This document shows positions 1-5,502 of a stretch of DNA of 9,816 nucleotides, piece after piece (within the stretch, counting starts at the first letter, position 1; each line of letters opens with the position of its first letter). The translations under genes were made by a program, and so were the position numbers. The stretch covers positions 1 through 9,816 of the forward strand of contig JAXJVH010000027.1 of assembly GCA_036308645.1 (NCBI GenBank). The letters run 5' to 3'. Source of the stretch: RUG11462 sp036308645. GTDB lineage: Bacteria; Bacillota; Clostridia; Oscillospirales; Acutalibacteraceae. The notes under the pieces were generated by a model. That model saw only the letters and a list, made by a program, of their open reading frames with translations. It did not search any database and was not told where the DNA came from.

Positions 1-578
1 CCTTCAACATTTTTGTAACTGTTAAGATATCCTTTTATATCTCTTTTAACATAACTGTCGTTTGTTGCACTTACTATTATGGGATTATCCCAACAATCGG
101 TTGCGGAAGAATCGTAGGTTAAACCAATCTGTTTTGCGTAAGATTTTGCATAGTTTTCATAGTATGCAATATCTATAACTTCTTTCTTTTCGACGGTTGT
201 TGGAATAATTTTATTTTTAGTTGAAGTTTCAGTATTAGGTTTTGCAGTAGTTTTTACACTTTGAGTTTGCTTGCGTGCTGCTTTGGACGATGACATTGAT
301 TCTGTTTTGCTTTTGGTTTTTATCTGAACAATTGTTTTTGCCGTTTCGGTTAAAGTTATTTTTGCTGCAGCAGCGGTTTTTTCTTTTTCCGTTGTAATAC
401 TTACTCTCGTTGTTGTAATAACGGATTCGACTGTTGAAACATCTGAACCATTAGTCACAGATGTCGCAGTATTAACTGTATTTACCGGATTTTTAACCGA
501 CTCGGTTAATCCCCCGCACCCGGCAAGTATTGATACACATATACTTATAACTAAAGCAATGACTATTGCTTTTTTCAT
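1..578 (-). CDS. Secreted lipoprotein with Thr/Lys-rich linker, C-terminus cut off by the window edge
   Basis: This open frame runs off the left edge, leaving 192 full codons. The start at 578 is an ATG nine bases after AAGGAG; an in-frame ATG at 587 is too close to that site. The N-terminus is a lipoprotein signal: a short Lys pair, a hydrophobic core, and the lipobox LAGC with Cys at residue 21. Lipid attachment at that Cys would place it on the outer face of the membrane. Residues about 25-130 are low-complexity Thr/Ser/Lys/Val-rich sequence, a typical wall-spanning linker. From about residue 134 a folded-looking domain begins (IDIAYYENYAKSYAKQIG, then DCWDNPI). I cannot name this domain. 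The gene lies 77 bases after the SpoVG-family gene and is more AT-rich than the operon before it, so it may be a separately acquired cargo gene. Lipoprotein status is well supported; the function is unknown. Confidence 0.85.
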   Translation of the reverse strand, partial: MKKAIVIALVISICVSILAGCGGLTESVKNPVNTVNTATSVTNGSDVSTVESVITTTRVSITTEKEKTAAAAKITLTETAKTIVQIKTKSKTESMSSSKAARKQTQSVKTTAKPNTETSTKNKIIPTTVEKKEVIDIAYYENYAKSYAKQIGLTYDSSATDCWDNPIIVSATNDSYVKRDIKGYLNSYKNVE

Positions 579-595
579 TACGGTCATCTCCTTTA

Positions 596-630
596 ATTAT
601 ATAGTATATGAAGAATACTCAAAAGTCCAG
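596..630 (-). promoter_or_regulatory. Candidate promoter for the lipoprotein gene
   Basis: On the minus strand there is a -35-like CTGGAC (630-625), a 16-base spacer and TATACT (608-603). A second -10-like TATAAT (601-596) overlaps the approach to the ribosome site. The -35 is a poor match to TTGACA. No terminator hairpin separates this from the SpoVG-family stop codon, so readthrough from the operon is equally possible. Confidence 0.35.
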
Positions 631-655
631 ATAATTATTTGAAATATATCAGATT

Positions 656-1024
656 TTACATACTCGGCTGAGTATCTGCCGTTTGGGCTTCATCTTCAGG
701 CAGACTATCCATAACCTGTTCTTCGCTGAGCTTTGCTTCATAAGCTTCGGTGACCTTGTCAATCAGCTCATTGCGAGCCTCAGCTGTAATCGGATGGCAG
801 ATATCGCTGTACTGCATTTTCCCGTCTTTTTTGTAGCTGTTGGACGGCATGGATATAAATGTTCCTTTTACGGAATCAATTACCTTGATACCGTGAACGG
901 CAAACGCACCGCCTATATTGACTGATGCATAAGCCTTTACGCTTGAATCGTCCTGTTCCACAAGGCGGTCAATCCTTGCCGTAATTTTAGGAACTGATTG
1001 TTTTTGTTCGTTTTTCTTTGCCAT
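656..1024 (-). CDS. SpoVG-family regulatory protein (ICE copy)
   Basis: This 122-residue protein matches the SpoVG family. Residues 13-99 hold the compact SpoVG fold, including ITARIDRL, the Ala/Ser/Val strand near 31-36, VHGIKVID at 43-50, and the FISMPS motif at 56-61. These are followed by the Lys-rich loop and DICHPIT at 74-80. SpoVG proteins bind nucleic acids and modulate gene expression in Firmicutes; chromosomal spoVG affects septation and sporulation. The acidic tail after residue 100 is an extension beyond the usual domain. AAGGAG lies nine bases before the ATG. It is the last gene of the accessory operon, 23 bases after the DUF3849-DUF3846 gene. ICEs commonly carry such SpoVG homologues, so I read it as element-borne and leave the symbol empty. 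Its target genes cannot be read from the sequence. Confidence 0.9.
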   Translation of the reverse strand: MAKKNEQKQSVPKITARIDRLVEQDDSSVKAYASVNIGGAFAVHGIKVIDSVKGTFISMPSNSYKKDGKMQYSDICHPITAEARNELIDKVTEAYEAKLSEEQVMDSLPEDEAQTADTQPSM

Positions 1025-1047
1025 AATATTTTTCTCCTTATCTTTAA

Positions 1048-2088
1048 TTACATTGAAATAAAGGTGATACCCATATCGGATTCCACCTCGTCCTGACCGA
1101 TATCTTCGGGTTCTGCAAACCTGTCCATATATCTCGCCACCTCGCTTTCATCAAGAGATCGAAAGTTTTCGCCGTCCTCACCGACAACGAAAAATGTTCC
1201 TGCAATAATACTCATGCCGTCACGGATTCTGCGGTTGCCCTCTAAGCCTTTGAGTTTTCCTTCCTCATTGCAGATGATGAGCGTACCGTCACCGTTTCCC
1301 ACAACCTCAATATATCCGCCAACAGCCTTTTGCAGAGCGGATAATTCGTCATCAACTTCTGCTGCATACGGCGCTTTATGCGGTTCGACCATAACAACCG
1401 TTAACTTTTTATCGGCATTCAGCTTTTCGGCAGCCCAGTCGGGCAGATATTTTTCATCAATCGCACCGATAAAATCTTCACGATAAAAATGCGTTTCTTC
1501 ACCGTCTTTCAAGAACTGACCGAAAACCTTTCTGCCACGGGAATTCGGATGACAGCCGAATCCGTCTTCTGCAAGAAACAATTGGTCATCGGGCGTTTTG
1601 TATTCGTCTTTCAAAACGGACGGATCAAGAATTAAAACCTTATTTGTGTAATCCGTTTCGCTGTCCTTTACCGAAATACAATGTGTTCTGTCAAAAAGAC
1701 CGAGCCCCTGCCAAGCCTTGCGTGCCTGATTTATGAAAATATTTGTAAGACCGGGATGCGATTCAACGCTAAAATGCCAATTGACATCTTCACGGAAAAT
1801 ATGAAAACCTCTTGCCCATATCTTGTTATCTTCGGAAAATCTGCCGTCCTCTTTGTTCTGCAAAACGGTATTGGCAAGTACCCAATTAACACGGTTAAAG
1901 CCGTATTTTTCGATAATCGGCTGTGCACAGTCATTTAAGATATTATCACGGTAATTCTCCGCAATCGCTTTTTCAATTGCTCTTGCACAATCGCAGTTTT
2001 CTTTATAGCTTTCACGCCACAGATCTTTTTCATTGTTGTGGACGGCTTCGGAAAGCGAATAGATATACAGAAATTTATGCTCAGACAT
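1048..2088 (-). CDS. DUF3849-DUF3846 fusion protein of ICEs
   Basis: The 346-residue protein reads as three ICE-type modules. Residues 1-130 match DUF3849: FLYIYSLSEAV, then the Cys-containing ARAIEKAI helix, VNWVLANT at 68-75 and the ARGFHI stretch near 92. Residues about 150-225 are a module I recognise from other polyvalent ICE proteins (LDPSVLK, DQLFLAEDGFGCHPNSRGRKVF, YLPDWAAEKL). Residues about 228-325 match DUF3846 (VVMVEPHKAPY, GGYIEVV, NRRIRDGMSIIAGTFFVVG). The biochemical role of these families is unknown; they recur in conjugative-element accessory operons. The ATG at 2088 overlaps the AbrB gene stop by eight bases and sits close behind GGTGAG, indicating translational coupling. 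No catalytic motif or membrane segment is visible. Family calls are from remembered patterns. Confidence 0.8.
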   Translation of the reverse strand: MSEHKFLYIYSLSEAVHNNEKDLWRESYKENCDCARAIEKAIAENYRDNILNDCAQPIIEKYGFNRVNWVLANTVLQNKEDGRFSEDNKIWARGFHIFREDVNWHFSVESHPGLTNIFINQARKAWQGLGLFDRTHCISVKDSETDYTNKVLILDPSVLKDEYKTPDDQLFLAEDGFGCHPNSRGRKVFGQFLKDGEETHFYREDFIGAIDEKYLPDWAAEKLNADKKLTVVMVEPHKAPYAAEVDDELSALQKAVGGYIEVVGNGDGTLIICNEEGKLKGLEGNRRIRDGMSIIAGTFFVVGEDGENFRSLDESEVARYMDRFAEPEDIGQDEVESDMGITFISM

Positions 2089-2386
2089 TTAACTCACCGC
2101 CCTGTTGTTCAGCCCATTTCACAGATAAATGCACCAATGCGGCTCTTTGCTGTTCGGGCGAGAGATTATTCAGAAAATCAAAGAGAGTAACCTCATCAGA
2201 CTTTGATGGTGGCTGATTCTGCTTGCAGTTATCACAGATTTTCTCCCGTCTTATAACAACCGACCTGCCATCCGCCGTTTCCGTAAACGACAGCACATCA
2301 TTATACTTAAACCCTACACGCTGTCTTATTTCATAAGGAATTGTGATTCTTCCTCGTTTACCGAGTATGCGAAACATCTGCACCAT
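2081..2386 (-). CDS. AbrB/MazE/SpoVT-type transcriptional regulator
   Basis: I place the start at the ATG at 2386, one base after the upstream stop codon. The open frame extends further upstream, but that part only overlaps the previous gene. The 101-residue product begins with the swapped-hairpin AbrB DNA-binding domain: MFRILGKRGRITIPYEIRQRVGF, with the RGRITIP core typical of the family, then DVLSF and VVIRRE. These proteins bind DNA as dimers or tetramers. After the domain comes a CDNC Cys pair and a Pro/Ser linker. A C-terminal helical part follows (LFDFLNNLSPEQQRAALVHL), which may mediate oligomerisation. GAGATG before the start is a weak ribosome site, so coupling to the upstream Cys-rich gene is likely. 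It probably regulates element genes; its operator is not identifiable here. MazE-like antitoxin function is unlikely, as no MazF-like toxin is adjacent. Confidence 0.8.
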   Translation of the reverse strand: MVQMFRILGKRGRITIPYEIRQRVGFKYNDVLSFTETADGRSVVIRREKICDNCKQNQPPSKSDEVTLFDFLNNLSPEQQRAALVHLSVKWAEQQGGELNV

Positions 2387-2387
2387 A

Positions 2388-2651
2388 TTAAAACATCTCA
2401 CTTTCGTCGCAACCATCATAACAAGGACAATTTTCGCAGTTCCCCTCACAGTCAAATTCACTCATCGGGCAATGTTTGCAGTCGCCGTCGCAGATAAAAT
2501 CTTCTGTATTCTTTACGGTGTTGATAATAATTTTACCGTTGCCTGCACTCATCTGAAAAATGCTTTCTTCGTCGATGCCTGCTTCTTCAAGCATTTCTAC
2601 AGGTACGGAGAATAAAACATATTCGCCTGAATTCATTTTTGTATTTTGCAT
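2388..2651 (-). CDS. Small AbrB-like protein with a duplicated Cys cluster
   Basis: An 87-residue protein. I start it at the ATG at 2651, eleven bases after GAAGGAG; the GTG at 2663 overlaps that site, and an ATG at 2636 forms an ATGA overlap with the methylase stop. Residues 10-46 resemble a degenerate AbrB-like beta hairpin (YVLFSVPVEMLEEAGI, then GKIIINTV). The C-terminal half has eight Cys at 54, 58, 61, 68, 72, 75, 77 and 81. They form two CX3CX2C units (CDGDCKHC and CEGNCENC) followed by CPCYDGC. This suggests metal binding, zinc or an iron-sulfur cluster. It lies between the adenine methylase gene and the AbrB regulator gene. I recognise it only as a type seen in ICE accessory operons; the function is unknown. 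Confidence 0.75.
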   Translation of the reverse strand: MQNTKMNSGEYVLFSVPVEMLEEAGIDEESIFQMSAGNGKIIINTVKNTEDFICDGDCKHCPMSEFDCEGNCENCPCYDGCDESEMF

Positions 2652-3625
2652 TGAATAATACACTCCTTCAGAATTTTTTCGTAATCAAAATTTTCATTTT
2701 TATCTTGCATTTCAAAAATAGTAAGTTGTTTAGGTTTATCTTTTTCCCGTTCATATAAATCGTAATTGCCTATAAGCAATTCCTTGAATTCTTTGCCTGC
2801 CTCGTACCGCTGTACCATAGAATGCGTTCGGGAAAAGTCAAACATTGAAAATCCGTCGTACAGTTCACGGATTTCGTCGCAATCGTTATAGGAAAGCAAA
2901 AATTTACCTTTGATGTTTTTCAGCGTATCCCGAAGACGCACATGGTCATCCCAACCGAAGCCTACCTCGTACATATCCTCTGTGGAGAAGTACGGCGGAT
3001 CAAGATAGAAGAATGCATCGGGGCGGTCGTAATGCTTAATCAGCGTTTCAAAATCCTGATTTTCCACTACTACATTTGCCATTCGGTCCTGTAACTGTGA
3101 AATCAAGCTGAATAGTTTGCGGATATCGAAAGGCTGTGAAGCGTAGGATTTTCCGCTGCTTGAATAACTGAAACGCAGGAGTTTTAAGAACATTGCTGCT
3201 CTGCGGACATCATAATCCGCCGTAATTCTTTTACGCATTTCCGTAAGTTCCTTCGCCTCAGGTGGTGGGAACAAAATTTTCGTCAGCCGTAATTCCTCTG
3301 ATAAATACTTATCATCAAACTGCTCATTTTCAAAGAAACAGCGTATAGCAATAAAATCTTCACGGGAATTCAGATGGCAAAATCCGAGTTCACGGATCAC
3401 CGCCATTGTACGTTCTTTCATACAACGGAACAGATTCGCAAGATTTCTGTCAAAATCGTTATATACTTCAAACGGACAGATTTCGGGATTGCCGAGCAGC
3501 ACACTGCCCGAACCGCCGAAGACATCGATAAACCGACCGTATTGGGGCGGAAACAGCGCATACAAAATATGCAGAATGGCAGTTTTATTGCCGACCCTTG
3601 ATACAGGAGTTTTTATATTGATCAC
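2633..3625 (-). CDS. D12-class N6-adenine DNA methyltransferase (Dam-like)
   Basis: It transfers a methyl group from S-adenosylmethionine to adenine N6 in DNA. Numbered from the GTG at 3625 (330 residues), the motifs are KTPVSRVGNK near 5-14 (motif X), DVFGGSGSV near 34-42 (motif I, cofactor loop), YNDFD near 55-59, and the catalytic DPPY near 209-212. FLLSYND follows near 242. This is the motif order of the Dam/D12 family. The start is uncertain: the frame stays open to a TTG at 3649, neither start has a clear Shine-Dalgarno site, and GAGGTG at the GTG lies inside a small hairpin. No endonuclease gene is nearby, so it is probably an orphan enzyme protecting element DNA or marking regulatory sites (inference). 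A GATC overlaps the candidate start codon; the true target sequence cannot be read. The stop overlaps the next gene. Confidence 0.9.
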   Translation of the reverse strand: MINIKTPVSRVGNKTAILHILYALFPPQYGRFIDVFGGSGSVLLGNPEICPFEVYNDFDRNLANLFRCMKERTMAVIRELGFCHLNSREDFIAIRCFFENEQFDDKYLSEELRLTKILFPPPEAKELTEMRKRITADYDVRRAAMFLKLLRFSYSSSGKSYASQPFDIRKLFSLISQLQDRMANVVVENQDFETLIKHYDRPDAFFYLDPPYFSTEDMYEVGFGWDDHVRLRDTLKNIKGKFLLSYNDCDEIRELYDGFSMFDFSRTHSMVQRYEAGKEFKELLIGNYDLYEREKDKPKQLTIFEMQDKNENFDYEKILKECIIQCKIQK

Positions 3626-3644
3626 CTCGCTTTCGGTGCGAGGT
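3624..3644 (-). promoter_or_regulatory. Small hairpin over the methylase translation start
   Basis: ACCTCGC (3624-3630) and GCGAGGT (3638-3644) are perfect 7-bp complements around a 7-base loop. In the minus-strand RNA this hairpin holds the only GAGG-like sequence near the methylase start and part of the candidate GTG codon. It could restrain translation; that role is inference. Confidence 0.5.
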
Positions 3645-3705
3645 ATCAATTGCCGTTAAAACAAAAAAGGCGGTACCAATTTTGTCTCAGACAACAATTG
3701 ATACC
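3642..3705 (-). promoter_or_regulatory. Possible antiterminator pairing upstream of the adenine methylase gene
   Basis: The 5' arm of the terminator in RNA order (GGTATCAATTG, complement of 3695-3705) has a second exact 11-bp partner downstream, CAATTGATACC (complement of 3642-3652), just after the T run. Pairing with this segment would prevent the terminator stem. The arrangement of first arm, terminator arm, T run and competing arm is what a transcription attenuator would need. Whether it acts that way, and on what signal, is inference. Confidence 0.4.
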
Positions 3706-3708
3706 GCC
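3669..3708 (-). terminator. Strong intrinsic terminator between the DUF3789 and adenine methylase genes
   Basis: Arms GGCGGTACCAATTTTGTCT (3669-3687) and its near-perfect complement (3689-3708) form a stem of about 18-19 bp. It has one bulged base and one mismatch/wobble, and a tight loop around CTCAG. On the minus strand the stem is followed by TTTTTTGTTTT, a standard termination tail. It sits ten bases after the DUF3789 stop and should cut or reduce transcription before the adenine methylase gene. On the plus strand the tail is only TATTTTTATT, so termination that way would be weaker. Confidence 0.85.
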
Positions 3709-3718
3709 GATATTTTTA

Positions 3719-3856
3719 TTATTTATTCAGTTTTTCCAAAAGGCTTTGAATGGTTTGCTCATAGGAATTGATTCGGTTTATCTGTACACAGCAAAGAATT
3801 ACCGTAGATATGCACCCACCGAGCAAAAAACCAGCGATTAACATAGCTATTTCCAT
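3719..3856 (-). CDS. DUF3789-type small single-pass membrane protein
   Basis: A 45-residue gene of the kind often missed by length cut-offs. The ATG at 3856 directly follows the upstream TAG (TAGATG), with GGAGG seven bases before it, an excellent ribosome site. The protein begins MEIAMLIAGFLLGGCISTV, continues as ILCCVQINR, and ends in a charged helical tail rich in Gln, Glu and Lys. Residues about 3-24 form one hydrophobic transmembrane helix with a GFLLGG motif, and the CVQINR boundary matches the DUF3789 pattern seen in many Firmicute ICEs. The function of DUF3789 is not known. Translational coupling to the preceding gene is likely, and a terminator follows ten bases after the stop. Confidence 0.8.
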   Translation of the reverse strand: MEIAMLIAGFLLGGCISTVILCCVQINRINSYEQTIQSLLEKLNK

Positions 3857-4438
3857 CTATATACCTCCGAATTCCATAGAATCATCCATATCTTCATCCA
3901 AGTCATCATCGCCTGTAATGTTTACATAGTCGCCGATGATGCAGAGTGCCTCACCGTAACTGCCGGATGAATATACTCTATCGCACATTTCTTTTGCCTG
4001 ATCTGCAAGTCCGCTTCTGCGTAATGTTCGGGAGGCAATCCCAAGTAAATTATACACATTGCCGTCTTCCCCAAGCAGTTTGCAGTTGGGTTTCTGCTGT
4101 TTATCAACAAATCCGCCGAGCCTGTTATCTACATAATCGGACAGCCATTTACCGCCGAATTTTTCGTGTGTCTGTAACCGCCACATAGCGAGCTTACCCA
4201 TATCAAGATTAACATCCTCGGAAAACGGGAACATAAGGTTAGTGAGACCTTCGTTTTCAAAGACACAGCAGTTTTCAGCCTTAAATTTTGTACCGTCAAG
4301 CAATATTTCCGATCCCGTAAGCAAATCGTTTATACCGTCTATCCATTCATCAAGACTGCCGCCGCATCCTTGCAAGATAAGACCTTCCGTGCCTTTCATC
4401 TTGCGAAGATCATCTTTGGTAATTTGTTTTACGCTCAT
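3857..4438 (-). CDS. Conserved ICE accessory protein of unknown function
   Basis: A 193-residue soluble protein. GGAGG lies nine bases before the ATG, and the start overlaps the upstream stop as ATGA. Visible features are GLILQGCGGSLDEWIDGIN at 20-38, LTNLMFPF near 65-72, LDMGKLAMWRLQTHEKFGGKWLSDYV near 78-103, and the helix GIASRTLRRSGLADQAKEMCDRV near 133-155. A very acidic tail (DDDLDEDMDDSMEF) follows. I recognise this as a protein type repeatedly found beside YubB-like and methyltransferase genes in ICEs of gut Firmicutes, but I know no named function and see no catalytic motif. The acidic tail could mimic nucleic acid or mediate protein contact; that is speculative. It is coupled on both sides. 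Confidence 0.75.
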   Translation of the reverse strand: MSVKQITKDDLRKMKGTEGLILQGCGGSLDEWIDGINDLLTGSEILLDGTKFKAENCCVFENEGLTNLMFPFSEDVNLDMGKLAMWRLQTHEKFGGKWLSDYVDNRLGGFVDKQQKPNCKLLGEDGNVYNLLGIASRTLRRSGLADQAKEMCDRVYSSGSYGEALCIIGDYVNITGDDDLDEDMDDSMEFGGI

Positions 4439-5502
4439 AACTGCATACCTCCGATTTGCTGAGATTCATTTTCCGATTGCTCAAACCCGCCTCGCATATA
4501 TTCACAGAAAGTCATATTTTCACTCATAAAATTAGGTTCTGTATCTTCGGTAAAGGCGATATATCCCTGTTTACCGAAATCTATCGGTTCATCGGTAATA
4601 ACGCTGCCGCCGTGATTGACTTTGACTTTAGGCTCAATAGTTTTGAAACTACAACCGTCATCGCTATGTCGCAAATGATAACAATACAGTCCTTTGGGAA
4701 TATCCGCATCGGTCAACCTTTCATTTGCGAACAGAGCAGGTTTGTCGAAAAGCGAAATCAAGTCAAATTCATCATTTTCAATATTGATATATCCGTTTTC
4801 CGCTTTATTCAATATCAAATTAAGCTCGGCAGGATCGTAGTCCCAGATACGGCAGGCGAATTCAATGGCTTCTTTTTGGCTTTCAGGATAATATACCTCG
4901 GTGCATTCACCATTTCTGTAAATTTTCCGTCCGCAATTTGCACCCAAATCTTCATCCGCCCACTCATGTTCAAAGTTAATATCTGGATAAATTTCTGATA
5001 GTTTTTGCAATATGGGGTGCGGTGCTGACCATGCAGTTTGAAACCATAAATCTGTATTTTGGCTGTAATCTGCATTTTCATCATAACCGTAGGCATTCCA
5101 TTTCGTGCCCCAATTGTTTATACTCCATTCGTACCAAGTAGGAGTGCCGTAATTTTGAATGTTATTCCATGCGGTTTTTCCGAGTTCCCATTCGTCGATT
5201 TTAACATCGGTTCTTTGTTTTAAAAATGCATCTTCGCTTTCTTTGGATATATTTCGAATAGCGTTTAATGCGTCTTCAACATTTCTGCCGAAAACATAAA
5301 CATCAATAAAATCGCTGTATGCTTTAAGTCCTCTGTCCGTTTTGCTGCCTGCTTCAATATTCAAGCTTTCAGGCATAGGGATGATCTTATTAAAATCTAC
5401 CGTGCCCAAGCCGTAATCGCCGTTTTTTATTGCTTCAAGCATTTCACGGATTTTCTTTTCATCGCCTTTTAAGGTAATGATATTTTCAACATGATTCGGC
5501 AT
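4435..5502 (-). CDS. YubB/Api92-like protein with a C-terminal LPD28-like domain
   Basis: A 355-residue protein. The N-terminus, MPNHVENIITLKGD followed by a helix and then DFNKIIPMPESL at 36-47, is the signature of DUF1281/YubB, whose ferredoxin-like fold occurs in Api92-like proteins. Residues about 123-190 continue this domain (WYEWSINNWGTKWNAY, FQTAWSAP, then FEHEWADED). From about residue 260 a second module starts: GLYCYHLRHSDDG, IEPKVKVNHGGSVIT, then GYIAFTEDTEPNF and a terminal FCEYMRGGF. I recognise this as the LPD28-like module of large polyvalent ICE proteins. Neither module has an established activity. GGAGG precedes the ATG by eight bases and the gene directly abuts the cytosine methylase stop. 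The first domain is called with more confidence than the second. Confidence 0.8.
   Translation of the reverse strand: MPNHVENIITLKGDEKKIREMLEAIKNGDYGLGTVDFNKIIPMPESLNIEAGSKTDRGLKAYSDFIDVYVFGRNVEDALNAIRNISKESEDAFLKQRTDVKIDEWELGKTAWNNIQNYGTPTWYEWSINNWGTKWNAYGYDENADYSQNTDLWFQTAWSAPHPILQKLSEIYPDINFEHEWADEDLGANCGRKIYRNGECTEVYYPESQKEAIEFACRIWDYDPAELNLILNKAENGYINIENDEFDLISLFDKPALFANERLTDADIPKGLYCYHLRHSDDGCSFKTIEPKVKVNHGGSVITDEPIDFGKQGYIAFTEDTEPNFMSENMTFCEYMRGGFEQSENESQQIGGMQL

Noticed and set aside
2081..2651. Toxin-antitoxin pair (MazE-like AbrB plus partner)
   Set aside because: The partner is a Cys-rich AbrB-like protein, not a MazF/PemK-type toxin, and the cluster is a larger coupled operon.
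3650..3841. Plus-strand ORF of 63 codons
   Set aside because: It covers the terminator and the antisense of the DUF3789 gene; no ribosome site.
4456..4998. Plus-strand ORF of 180 codons
   Set aside because: It is antisense to the YubB-like gene, which has domain matches, a good ribosome site and coupling to neighbours.
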